Shown here in pieces: positions 1 through 9,227 of a stretch of DNA of 47,093 nucleotides. Source of the DNA: an uncultured Collinsella sp. Lineage in GTDB: Bacteria; Actinomycetota; Coriobacteriia; Coriobacteriales; Coriobacteriaceae. The stretch spans positions 1 through 47,093 of the forward strand of contig CABUAT010000016.1 in the NCBI GenBank assembly GCA_902489665.1, read 5' to 3'. How positions within the stretch are numbered: position 1 is the first letter of the stretch; every line of letters begins with the position of its first letter. The position numbers and the translations under genes are program-made. The notes under the pieces were generated by a model. It was given only the letters and a program-made list of their open reading frames with translations, had not been told where the DNA came from and did not search any database.

Positions 1-167
1 CGGTTCCACCGGGCCGCGCGGCAAGGAGATATATTGCCAGACCGGAGGGGCCCCGTGGGCGGGAATCTGGGCGTACACATTTCCTACACATCTTGTGATC
101 CGACTAACGTTTGCCAGCCGTTAACTACCGCTCGCCGAGCATCTCTTTATATAAGGCAGTCTCATGG

Positions 168-1568
168 TTAAAGCGGATACGTCCCCCTAGCTAAAGCACA
201 GCCAGCATCGAGCAACTCATCGCGTTCTTCCACCGAGAACCCCTCGGCGTAGACGCGCACCACTGGTTCGGTCCCGCTAGGACGGACCAGCAGCCACGTG
301 TCATCCTCAAATGACAGACGCAAGCCGTCCATATGACTAACGTTTTGCGGCACCTTGCCACAAATCGACTTGGGGTTTACGCCCGGCAGCAGGGTTCGTA
401 ACGTTTCGGCATCTTCGGCCTCAAGGCGCAAATCGCGTCGACCGTAACTCGTCTTACCAAAACTGTCCTCGAGTTGGTCGACCAGAACGCCCAAAGGCGC
501 GTCCGTCTTTGCCATAAGCTCACACAGAATCAGACAGGCGAGGATTCCATCGCGCTCGGGCATATGCGCGGCGATGCCGATACCACCGGCTTCTTCGCCG
601 CCCATGAGGACGCCGCCCTTCTTCATCTCCGCCGCTATATATTTGAAACCGACTGGTTTGACGGTCACGCGGCAGCCAAGCGCCTCGGCAATGCGACGCA
701 CGAGCGTCGAGCATGAAAGATTGACGACGACGCGCCCCTCCAAATTACGAAATTGAACCAAGTCGCCCAAAACGAGCGCCATGATCTGATGCGGATGTAT
801 ATATCTGCCGCGCTCGTCAACCGCGCCGATACGGTCGGCGTCGCCGTCGGTCACCAGGCCAGCGCAAGCTCCGTCCTCGATAACCGTGCGCTCGCAAGCG
901 TCCACCCACGGTTCAACGGGGTCGGGGCAGATATCTTCTTGGTCAGACGCCTGCCCGGCGTGAATCTCGTGCACCTCAACGCCAAGCTCGCGCAACAAGT
1001 CGGCTAGATAGCCCTGGGCTGCGCCGCCCATGGGATCGACAACCACGCGCAAGTGCGCGGCGCGGATGGCTTCGGCATCGACAAACGATGCCACCGCCTG
1101 CATATAGTCAGGAATGATATCCGCGGTGCGATATTGCCCCTCGAGCCCCATTGGCTCGGGAGCCATAGTCTCTTCGAGCTCTTCGATGACATCCTGGTTG
1201 GCGGTCGAGCCGTCACCCATGCGAATCTTGAGGCACAGATAGCCCTGCGGATGATGGGACCCCGTCACCATGAGCGCGCCGCACGCTTCACCGTCATAAG
1301 CCGCCGCCCACGTAAGGGCAGGGGTCGGGACAGGTCGCGAAGCGAGCACGGCGTCTAGCCCGTGCGCTGCTAGCACGCCCGCCGCAAGCTCAGCGAACTC
1401 GCGCGCCAGGGGCCGGGTGTCGAACCCTATATATACCGTTTTGCCCGGATTGGTCTTTTGCCACAACTCGCCGACGGCATCGGCGATACGGGCAACGTTA
1501 TCGGCAGTGAAGTCCTCATCGACGCGAGCGCGCCAACCGTCAGTTCCAAAATGAATTATCGCGCACAC
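168..1568 (-). CDS. phosphoglucomutase/phosphomannomutase family protein
   Basis: Alpha-D-phosphohexomutase (466 aa) that moves phosphate between C6 and C1 of a hexose phosphate, feeding glycogen or cell-wall sugar synthesis. The four family signatures appear in order: the phosphoserine loop TGSHHP near residue 102, the Mg-binding loop DGDADR near 240, the sugar-specificity loop GGEEAGG near 322, and the phosphate-binding RPSGTEP near 428. The reading frame stays open further upstream, but a GTG at 1568 with AGGTG seven bases before it puts the protein start directly before the IHFGTDGWR motif, where this family normally begins. A terminator separates it from the upstream methyltransferase gene, so it probably has its own promoter in 1569-1690. 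All three Tyr-Ile pairs use TAT-ATA, unlike neighbouring genes. Glucose versus mannose preference cannot be read from the sequence. Confidence 0.92.
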   Translation of the reverse strand: MCAIIHFGTDGWRARVDEDFTADNVARIADAVGELWQKTNPGKTVYIGFDTRPLAREFAELAAGVLAAHGLDAVLASRPVPTPALTWAAAYDGEACGALMVTGSHHPQGYLCLKIRMGDGSTANQDVIEELEETMAPEPMGLEGQYRTADIIPDYMQAVASFVDAEAIRAAHLRVVVDPMGGAAQGYLADLLRELGVEVHEIHAGQASDQEDICPDPVEPWVDACERTVIEDGACAGLVTDGDADRIGAVDERGRYIHPHQIMALVLGDLVQFRNLEGRVVVNLSCSTLVRRIAEALGCRVTVKPVGFKYIAAEMKKGGVLMGGEEAGGIGIAAHMPERDGILACLILCELMAKTDAPLGVLVDQLEDSFGKTSYGRRDLRLEAEDAETLRTLLPGVNPKSICGKVPQNVSHMDGLRLSFEDDTWLLVRPSGTEPVVRVYAEGFSVEERDELLDAGCALARGTYPL

Positions 1569-1692
1569 GCGCAGACACCTCACAGTGTTTGGATCATGGT
1601 ACGCATGAGGTATACCCGCAACACGCACTCGACAACCTGCCGGCACCAGCATTCACCATTTGGGCAAATGCTGCCGAGGACATGCAAGCAAT

Positions 1693-1720
1693 AAAAAAAC
1701 CGCCCCGTATGGAGCGGTTT
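1693..1720 (-). terminator. intrinsic terminator of the methyltransferase gene
   Basis: Read on the minus strand, a 7-bp GC-rich stem (one mismatch, 4-nt loop at 1707-1710) is followed by seven T residues. It lies just after the homocysteine methyltransferase stop codon and before the phosphohexomutase gene. Confidence 0.85.
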
Positions 1721-1726
1721 TACCCT

Positions 1727-2620
1727 TTATATATCGAGCGCCTCGGCCATCGCTGCCGTAGTGATTGCCGTGGTTCCACAACAACTGCCCACCATTGCGG
1801 CGCCGGCATGCCTCCATTCGATGCATGCGCGCGCGAAAGCTTCGGGGTTCTCGTGCCATACGGGGCCATCCTGAGTCTGGACCGGATCGCCCACGTTGGG
1901 ACGCACCGTGACGGGAGTAGTCGCCGATGCAACCATCCTGGGCACCGCCGCGTTCGCGGCCGCAAGCGAACAGCAATTAACACCAACCGAGTTTGCGCCG
2001 TGTTTTTCGGCGTACAAAACGGCTGCCTCGATGTTAAGGCCATCGCCCAACAGGTCGCCTTTATCGTCAACGACAAAACTCACCAGAACAGGCATGCCGT
2101 CGGCGGCATCTAGGGCGCCGGCAAGCATGGGCTGCAGATTACGGATAGACGTCACCGTCTCGATCAGCAGACCGTCAACACCAGCATTGAGCAAGGCGTG
2201 CGCCTGTTCGCGCGCAATGCCTCGGATTTCACGATACTCGGCAGAGTCCTCGGCAAACCACTCAATACCGATCGGGCCCATCGAGCCTAGCAGCAGCTGA
2301 GGGTGCGCCTGGCGGGCATCGTCGACGGCCCCGCGATTGACCTCCGCCACGGACGGCGCAATCTGGTCGTGCTTGAGGGCATAGCTCGATGCCTGAAAGG
2401 TGTTGGTAATGAGCACCTGCGCGCCGGCGGCGACATACAAGCGATGGATACGAGAAACGGTCTGCGGCTCTGCCAGATTCCAAAACGCCGGTGGAATGTC
2501 GGCGGCATCGTACTCACTCAACAGAACACTGCCCATGGGGCCCTGCGCCAACAAGGTCTCGCTCGACAAGCGGCGCGTAAGTTCCTCGGCACCAAAGCGG
2601 TTGTAATAACTCGTATCCAT
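1727..2620 (-). CDS. homocysteine S-methyltransferase family protein
   Basis: Single-domain (297 aa) methyltransferase of the MmuM/BHMT type, transferring a methyl group (S-methylmethionine or a related donor) to homocysteine to make methionine. Zinc-site cysteines are visible in GVNCCS (near 217) and GSCCGTT (near 279), with the early ITNTFQAS motif of the family barrel. It starts 10 bp after the stop codon of the metal-dependent regulator gene and is followed by a strong terminator, so the two form a short operon. The ribosome site is weak (GGGA shortly before an ATG embedded in TATATATG), and an AGGA inside the end of the regulator gene may support coupling. The methyl donor cannot be assigned from sequence alone. 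Confidence 0.88.
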   Translation of the reverse strand: MDTSYYNRFGAEELTRRLSSETLLAQGPMGSVLLSEYDAADIPPAFWNLAEPQTVSRIHRLYVAAGAQVLITNTFQASSYALKHDQIAPSVAEVNRGAVDDARQAHPQLLLGSMGPIGIEWFAEDSAEYREIRGIAREQAHALLNAGVDGLLIETVTSIRNLQPMLAGALDAADGMPVLVSFVVDDKGDLLGDGLNIEAAVLYAEKHGANSVGVNCCSLAAANAAVPRMVASATTPVTVRPNVGDPVQTQDGPVWHENPEAFARACIEWRHAGAAMVGSCCGTTAITTAAMAEALDI

Positions 2621-2630
2621 ATATATCCCG

Positions 2631-3053
2631 CTATTCCTCGACGCTGATTCCCTGCTTTTCGAGATAGGCGAGCCAGCGGTTCATCGTGTCCTCGGAAAGC
2701 GCATGCTCCATCATGCAGGCCTCGGAATCGGCTCGCTCAAATTCGACACCGAGCTCCTGAACCAAAAACGTGCGGATGAGGCGATGACGGTACCAGATAG
2801 CCGTACCAACCTCGCGGCCGCGATCGGTCAGGACTACCTTGCCGTAGTGCGATTGCTCGACAAGTTCGGATGCCTTGAGCGCCGAAACCGCTTTATTGAC
2901 CGATGCCTTGGAGACGCCAAGGCGCTGCGCGATGTCGACCGATCGCACGCCGTTGGTTTCCCCCTCTTCGCTTTCAATGCGAACCATGCACTCCAAGTAG
3001 TCTTCGTTCGCCACCGTCAGATGTAGTTCGCGCGAGCTATTTGTCGTATCCAT
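2631..3053 (-). CDS. DtxR/MntR-family metal-dependent transcriptional regulator
   Basis: Metal-sensing repressor (140 aa). Residues 10-75 form a winged helix, with the recognition helix around VSKASVNKAVSAL. The dimerisation and metal-binding region follows. The ligand positions are mixed: the N-terminal DYLE has the Asp and Glu typical of Mn-sensing MntR, while EACMMEH resembles the Cys-containing ligand set of DtxR/IdeR. There is no C-terminal SH3-like domain, as in MntR. The start is placed at the second in-frame ATG (3053) because AAGGGA lies upstream of it and none precedes the earlier ATG. It is divergent from pepT, with an 18-bp palindrome between them. The metal (Mn, Fe or Zn) is not decidable here. 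Confidence 0.85.
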   Translation of the reverse strand: MDTTNSSRELHLTVANEDYLECMVRIESEEGETNGVRSVDIAQRLGVSKASVNKAVSALKASELVEQSHYGKVVLTDRGREVGTAIWYRHRLIRTFLVQELGVEFERADSEACMMEHALSEDTMNRWLAYLEKQGISVEE

Positions 3054-3107
3054 GATCTTCCGTCCCTTCTGCATTCAATGGCTGATTCTACCCCATCCAA
3101 GCGTCGT

Positions 3108-3125
3108 GGTATGCCGTGGCATACC
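3108..3125. promoter_or_regulatory. palindromic operator candidate between the DtxR-like gene and pepT
   Basis: A perfect 8-bp inverted repeat with a 2-bp spacer (GGTATGCC-GT-GGCATACC) lies in the 120-bp divergent intergenic region. Its position fits a repressor site controlling one or both promoters. It is not the classic DtxR or MntR box, so assignment to the adjacent regulator is inference. Confidence 0.5.
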
Positions 3126-3173
3126 GTGCTAGAGTTCTTGTTGCACACGACGACCAAGATTGGAGCGGTCTTT

Positions 3174-4421
3174 ATGGAAAACACCACCACGAGCCCCGAT
3201 GTCCTCGAACGCTTTTTGCGCTACGTCCAGATCAACACGCAGTCCGAGGATGCAAACTGCGACCAGGTACCCTCGAGCGCCGTTCAGTTTGACCTTGCCA
3301 ACGTGCTGGCTGAAGAGCTGCGCGAGCTTGGTGCGGAAGATGCCCACGTGACCGAGCACGCCTATGTCTGCGCGCATATCCCCGCAAGTGCGGGCGCTGA
3401 GGACAAGCCCGCCCTGGGCCTGATCGCCCATCTCGACACCACCGAAGTTGCACCGGGCGCCGGCGTGAAGCCGCACATCGTGCACTACGAAGGCGGCAAC
3501 CTGGTCTGCGGCACGGTTGACGGTAAACCCGTTGCCATGAGTACCGCCAAGCTTCCCGCCCTGAATGACCTCGCGGGTGAGGACCTGGTCTGCAGCGACG
3601 GCACCACGCTGCTGGGCGCAGACGACAAGGCAGGCGTCGCCGAGATCATGTCGCTTGTCGCGCGTATCGCTCAGGACCCTTCTCTGCCCCATCCCGCACT
3701 CGGCATTTGCTTCTGCCCTGACGAGGAGATCGGCCACGGAGCCGAGCTGTTGGATATCGATACCTTTGGCTGCAAGTACGCCTACACGGTCGACGGCGGC
3801 CCCATCGGCGAGCTGGAGTGGGAGTGCTTTAACGCCGCTGAGGCGACCGTCCGCTTTGAGGGCCAGTCCATCCACCCGGGCGACGCTAAGGGCCGTATGG
3901 TCAACGCAGGCAATCTGTTCTGCGACTTCAACGCGTTGCTCCCCTACGTGCAGCGCCCGGAGTATACGGAAGGCTACGAGGGCTTTTATCACCTTGAGGG
4001 TGTATCTGCGACCGTCGATCACGCCACAGCGCGCTATATCGTCCGCGACCATGACGCCGCCAAGTTCCAGAAGAAACTCGACCTTATTGATGCCGCCGCC
4101 TCGATGCTCAACCAGCGTCTGGGTGAGGAGCGTGTGACGGTCGAGATTAAGCAGCAGTATCGAAATATGGCCGAGATCGTTCGTGACTATCCCGAGCTTA
4201 TTGATGTTGCCAAGGAAGCCTACCTTGCCTGCGGCGTTGAGCCCCAAGTGCTGCCGATTCGCGGCGGCACCGACGGCGCGCAGCTGTCGTTCCGCGGTCT
4301 GCCCTGCCCCAACCTTTCCACCGGCGGCTATTGCTACCACGGCGTCAACGAGTTCGTCCCGGTCAGTTCGCTCGTCAAGATGACCGATGTGCTCCAGGAG
4401 CTCGTCGCCCGCTTTGCATAA
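3174..4421 (+). CDS. pepT: peptidase T (M20 family tripeptidase)
   Basis: Cytosolic dinuclear-zinc aminopeptidase (415 aa) that removes the N-terminal residue from tripeptides. The HLDT motif near residue 82 carries the first metal His and catalytic Asp, GADDKAG near 145 the bridging Asp, and DEEIGHG near 182 the catalytic Glu pair; the C-terminal GGTDGAQLSFRG is the PepT signature. The frame extends upstream, but ATG 3174 has GGAG eight bases before it and gives the usual N-terminus. The gene is monocistronic, divergent from the metal regulator, with a strong terminator after it. Length and motif order match the family, so the call is firm. Confidence 0.95.
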   Translation: MENTTTSPDVLERFLRYVQINTQSEDANCDQVPSSAVQFDLANVLAEELRELGAEDAHVTEHAYVCAHIPASAGAEDKPALGLIAHLDTTEVAPGAGVKPHIVHYEGGNLVCGTVDGKPVAMSTAKLPALNDLAGEDLVCSDGTTLLGADDKAGVAEIMSLVARIAQDPSLPHPALGICFCPDEEIGHGAELLDIDTFGCKYAYTVDGGPIGELEWECFNAAEATVRFEGQSIHPGDAKGRMVNAGNLFCDFNALLPYVQRPEYTEGYEGFYHLEGVSATVDHATARYIVRDHDAAKFQKKLDLIDAAASMLNQRLGEERVTVEIKQQYRNMAEIVRDYPELIDVAKEAYLACGVEPQVLPIRGGTDGAQLSFRGLPCPNLSTGGYCYHGVNEFVPVSSLVKMTDVLQELVARFA

Positions 4422-4447
4422 GCCTGGCTGCACAAGTCCGAAAGACG

Positions 4448-4486
4448 AATCGCCCCGTCCTCAACCGAGAACGGGGCGATTTTTTT
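4448..4486 (+). terminator. intrinsic terminator after pepT
   Basis: A perfect 11-bp stem (4448-4458 with 4471-4481) and 12-nt loop runs into a T7 run, 27 bp after the pepT stop codon. Confidence 0.92.
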
Positions 4487-4525
4487 GCTGCAATGTGAAC
4501 AGGTTGACGCACGCCAGCCTCTTAA

Positions 4526-4572
4526 CGCAAGGAGTGTCCCAAACTGCCGGCACAAAAGGAACGTCCCCAAGT
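4526..4572. repeat. dispersed intergenic repeat R1, copy 1
   Basis: Contains CGCAAGGAGTGTCCC, a GCCGGCAC centre and AAGGAACGTCCC. Nearly the same sequence recurs at 42433-42482. In both places it directly precedes the large structured element on the same strand. Confidence 0.75.
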
Positions 4573-4755
4573 GCCAAGTGTTCCGGCAACGCCGATGTTT
4601 TGGCAACGACAGCGAGCGGGTCGCATTTGAGACAAGGTGACGTGAAACGAAAGGGCGCTGACCTTCTGGTCGCGCCCTTGAAGTTGAACGTCAGATTGTC
4701 CAAATGCGGCCCGCGCAGCGTCAAGCGGTTACGCGGTTTGGTAAAACCGCGTAAC
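4573..4755 (+). repeat. structured RNA-like repeat element, copy A
   Basis: First of three copies of a three-hairpin element. P1 pairs GCCAA (4573-4577) with the TTGGC near 4600. P2 is a long arm: GCGGG, a U-G pair and CGCATTTG at 4615-4629 pair with CAAATGCG, G and CCCGC at 4701-4715. A bulged A, two 5-bp helices around a GGU/AGA internal loop, a GAAACG/GAAGUUGA loop and a terminal GACC-TTCT-GGTC hairpin follow. P3 is a perfect 12-bp hairpin ending at 4755, one base before the stop codon of the convergent LCP gene. Apparent peptides on both strands come from the repeat itself and differ between copies. Transcription has not been shown. Confidence 0.75.
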
Positions 4756-4756
4756 T

Positions 4757-5992
4757 CTAGTAGTTGGCTTCGTAGCCGTTGCCGTCGCCGGTGGGCTCTT
4801 CGTAGTAGTCCGAATCGCTCGAATCGCTTGAGTCATCGGAATCGTCAGAGCTGACCGATGAGGTTGCGGTACCGTTTGCGTAGTCGTCAGACGTGTTGTT
4901 GTTCAGGTCGCCGATCGTAGAGCTGGAACCGTCGGAAAGACCCATGGTGTTGGGACCCTTGGGATCCTTGCCGGCATCGACGCGCTCCATCATTTCCTTG
5001 AGCTCGTCCTCGTAGACAAAGACGTAGCTCACACCGTCGATCATGGTGCTGTCGTCGGCATACGAGGGCAGGTTGGCCGAGTAGATGCCGTCGACATCCA
5101 TACCGCGCATGGCATTGACCGTAGCCACGATATCCTGAACGCTCATATCGGTCACGAGCATATCGGACAGCGAATTAACCAGGCCAAAGATCTTCGTGGC
5201 ATCGAAGTTATTGAGAATCTGGTTGGCAAGGGCGCCAAGCACCTGACGCTGGTGGCGCATGCGCGTGTAGTCGCCGTCGGCATAGGTGTAGCGGCAGCGG
5301 GCATAGGTAAGGGCGGTGGCGCCGTCCATATGCTGCTGACCAGCGGTAATCTTAATATCCAGGTGCTCGGGGTCGTCAACATCATCGGTTGCGTTAATGT
5401 CGATACCGCCAACCGAATCAATCAGCGCCTGCATACCGTCGAAGCTGACCTCGGCATAGTGGGAAATCTGAACACCGCACAGCTCGTTGACCGCCTCGAC
5501 CATGGCCTCGGCGCCGCCAACGGTATGGCAGGCGTTGATCTTCATGGTCTCGCCCTTGTACTCGACCTTGGTGTCGCGCGGAACGGAAATGAGCGTCGCC
5601 TGCTTTTGCGTGGGGTCGATGCGTGCCAGGATAATCGAGTCGGCACGATACGTATCCTCGCCCGGACGGCCGTCGGTGCCAAGAAGCAGCACGTAGAACG
5701 GATCCTTTGCCTCATCGGTGTCAACCAGAACCCGACGCAGATTGTCGGTAATGACATTAGAATCGCCGAGCTTGCCCATAATGGTGGCAAACCACAGGCC
5801 GGCAGCGGTAGTGGCACTCAGCAGCACGCCAAGCACGACAATGAGCGCGACGTGACGAATCGTGTGGCTACGACGACGTTGACGAGCGCGCTCGGAATAG
5901 CGAGCCACGTTATCGCGACTGTAGATCTTGGCCTGCGCACCAGTTGAGGGTCTTCGGGCGGTGGTATCCGCGAGGGGCTTTTTATTAAACAT
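4757..5992 (-). CDS. LytR-CpsA-Psr (LCP) family cell-wall ligase
   Basis: Membrane-anchored phosphotransferase (411 aa) of the family that attaches teichoic acid or polysaccharide precursors to peptidoglycan. A basic cytoplasmic N-terminus with RQRRRSH is followed by one transmembrane helix (about 48-70) and the extracellular LCP domain (about 100-250), with the conserved LLLGTDGR, RADSIILARI, SVPRDT and the Arg-rich YARCRYTYADGDYTRMRHQR segment that binds pyrophosphate. The tail after about 365 is a Ser/Asp-rich spacer. A TTG at 5998 is in frame, but ACAGG sits six bases before the ATG at 5992. It begins 12 bp after murA, so the two are probably one unit. The attached polymer is unknown. Confidence 0.9.
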   Translation of the reverse strand: MFNKKPLADTTARRPSTGAQAKIYSRDNVARYSERARQRRRSHTIRHVALIVVLGVLLSATTAAGLWFATIMGKLGDSNVITDNLRRVLVDTDEAKDPFYVLLLGTDGRPGEDTYRADSIILARIDPTQKQATLISVPRDTKVEYKGETMKINACHTVGGAEAMVEAVNELCGVQISHYAEVSFDGMQALIDSVGGIDINATDDVDDPEHLDIKITAGQQHMDGATALTYARCRYTYADGDYTRMRHQRQVLGALANQILNNFDATKIFGLVNSLSDMLVTDMSVQDIVATVNAMRGMDVDGIYSANLPSYADDSTMIDGVSYVFVYEDELKEMMERVDAGKDPKGPNTMGLSDGSSSTIGDLNNNTSDDYANGTATSSVSSDDSDDSSDSSDSDYYEEPTGDGNGYEANY

Positions 5993-6004
5993 AGGCAACC
6001 TGTA

Positions 6005-7288
6005 TTAGTAGATGACGGGATCGGGGACGGTAGCATGCTCGACATGCGCGCCGAGTGCCTGCAGCTTTTCGACAAACTGCTCGTAGCCGCGCTTGATGTG
6101 ATGGATGGCCGAAACCTCGGTCGTCCCGTCGGCGATCAAGCCCGCTACGACGAGGGCCGCTCCGCCACGCAGATCGGGCGAGGTAACCTGTGCACCCGAG
6201 AAGCCCTTGACGCCATGAATCATGGCATGATGGCTCTCGATACGAATGTCGGCACCCATGCGCACCAGCTCAGAGGCAAACATAAAGCGATTCTCGAAGA
6301 TGTTCTCGGTAATAACGGAACTGCCGTCGGCAAGGGCGGAGAGTACCATAATCTGCGCCTGCATGTCCGTCGGGAAGCCGGGAAACGGAAGCGTTTGGAT
6401 GTCGACCGGCTTGATACGCTCGACACGGTTCACATGGACGCCATCCTCGACGCGCTCGCAGTCGATACCCATGAGCTCCATCTTCTTGAGCACCATGCCC
6501 AAGTGAATGGGGCAAAAGCCCGTGATATCGACACCGCGATCGTCGGCCATCAACGCACCGGCAACGATAAAGGTACCGGCCTCGATGCGGTCGCCCACCA
6601 CGCGATGGGTAACAGGATGCAGCTCTTCCACGCCCTCGATGGTCACGACAGGCGTACCGGCGCCAACAATCTTGGCGCCCATCTCGTTGAGCATGTTGGC
6701 GAGATCGACGATCTCGGGCTCGCGGGCGGCATTGTCGATAACCGTGGTGCCCTGCGCGCGCACGGATGCCATAATGAGGTTCTCGGTCGCACCGACACTG
6801 GCGAACTCGAGCGTGACGGTGGTACCGCGCAGACCTTGGGGCGCATTAGCGTTGATGTAACCGTGGGCGGTATCGAACTCAACGCCCAGGGCCTCAAGAC
6901 CAAGAATGTGCATATCGATCTTGCGAGCACCCAGGTTGCAGCCGCCCGGCATGGCGATCTTGGCGCGATGGAAGCGACCCAGCAGGGGTCCCATCACGGC
7001 GGTGGAAGCACGCATCTTGGCAACGAGCTCGTAGGGGGCCTCCCAAGAATCGACCTGAGAGGTATCAATCTCGAGCGTGTGCTCGTCGAGAACATCGATC
7101 GTAGCGCCCATGCCCTTGAGCACCTTGCCCATCACGTGAACATCGGAAATATCGGGCACGTTCTGCAGCGTCGTCTTGCCCGGCGCCAGAAGCGTTGCCG
7201 CCATGAGTTTGAGCGCGGAGTTCTTGGCACCCGAGACGGGCACGGAGCCTCCGATGGCGTGGCCACCCTCAACGCGGATAATATCCAA
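6005..7288 (-). CDS. murA: UDP-N-acetylglucosamine 1-carboxyvinyltransferase
   Basis: First committed step of peptidoglycan synthesis: transfers enolpyruvate from PEP to UDP-GlcNAc in the cytoplasm. At 427 aa it has normal length. It shows GAKNSALK near residue 20 (substrate Lys) and the catalytic Cys in PGGCNLGARKIDMHI near 115, so the fosfomycin-sensitive Cys form is kept; DMQAQIM and the C-terminal RGGAALV motifs also match. It starts with TTG preceded by AAAGGG. It follows the atp operon but is separated from atpC by a terminator whose hairpin ends about 15 bp before the murA start, so it may also depend on read-through. The LCP gene follows. Confidence 0.95.
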   Translation of the reverse strand: MDIIRVEGGHAIGGSVPVSGAKNSALKLMAATLLAPGKTTLQNVPDISDVHVMGKVLKGMGATIDVLDEHTLEIDTSQVDSWEAPYELVAKMRASTAVMGPLLGRFHRAKIAMPGGCNLGARKIDMHILGLEALGVEFDTAHGYINANAPQGLRGTTVTLEFASVGATENLIMASVRAQGTTVIDNAAREPEIVDLANMLNEMGAKIVGAGTPVVTIEGVEELHPVTHRVVGDRIEAGTFIVAGALMADDRGVDITGFCPIHLGMVLKKMELMGIDCERVEDGVHVNRVERIKPVDIQTLPFPGFPTDMQAQIMVLSALADGSSVITENIFENRFMFASELVRMGADIRIESHHAMIHGVKGFSGAQVTSPDLRGGAALVVAGLIADGTTEVSAIHHIKRGYEQFVEKLQALGAHVEHATVPDPVIY

Positions 7289-7301
7289 GGTCTACCCTTT
7301 C

Positions 7302-7340
7302 AAAAAGCATGCCCGGGGTGGCTGAGCCATCCCGGGCATG
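7302..7340 (-). terminator. intrinsic terminator after atpC
   Basis: On the minus strand a perfect 10-bp stem (7331-7340 with 7308-7317), extended by a TGG/CCA pairing, is followed by T5. It ends the atp operon only a few bases upstream of the murA ribosome site. Confidence 0.85.
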
Positions 7341-7376
7341 ATGTGTTCGCAAATGGTCGAACGCTAAATCGTTTGA

Positions 7377-7769
7377 CTATTGGGCAAGCTTGAGCTTACA
7401 CCATGCGATTTCATTATAGAGGTAGGCGCGGCGTGCATCATCCTCCGACAAATTACCCAGCTTCTCTTCAAAACCTTGAATATCAGCTTTAAGCTTGTCG
7501 GCATCGACGGTCGCCAAATCGCAAGCGCGCTCGGCGAGAACGGTCACGACATCGTCCGCAACCTGGGCATAGCCGCCGGCCACGGCAAACGTGTGGTCGA
7601 CAGTGCCCATGGCCTTATCGGAAACGCGAACGTAACCGCGGTCGATCGTGCAGATCTCGCTGGAGTGAGCAGGCAGAACGCCAAACTCGCCATCCGTGGA
7701 CGGAATCGACACAAACGCAGCGTCGCCCTCATAGGCGCAGCTCACGGGGCACACGATGCGGATACGCAT
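7377..7769 (-). CDS. atpC: F1 ATP synthase subunit epsilon
   Basis: Rotor stalk subunit (130 aa) that couples gamma to the c-ring and can inhibit ATP hydrolysis. The N-terminal beta-sandwich (about 1-85) has the family pattern GEFGVLPAH followed by AVAGGYAQV. The C-terminal part (about 86-130) is a short helical hairpin ending KLKLAQ. Last gene of the atp operon, starting 4 bp after atpD, with a terminator following. Confidence 0.92.
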   Translation of the reverse strand: MRIRIVCPVSCAYEGDAAFVSIPSTDGEFGVLPAHSSEICTIDRGYVRVSDKAMGTVDHTFAVAGGYAQVADDVVTVLAERACDLATVDADKLKADIQGFEEKLGNLSEDDARRAYLYNEIAWCKLKLAQ

Positions 7770-7772
7770 AAC

Positions 7773-9226
<1,454 letters not shown>

Positions 9227-9227
<1 letters not shown>

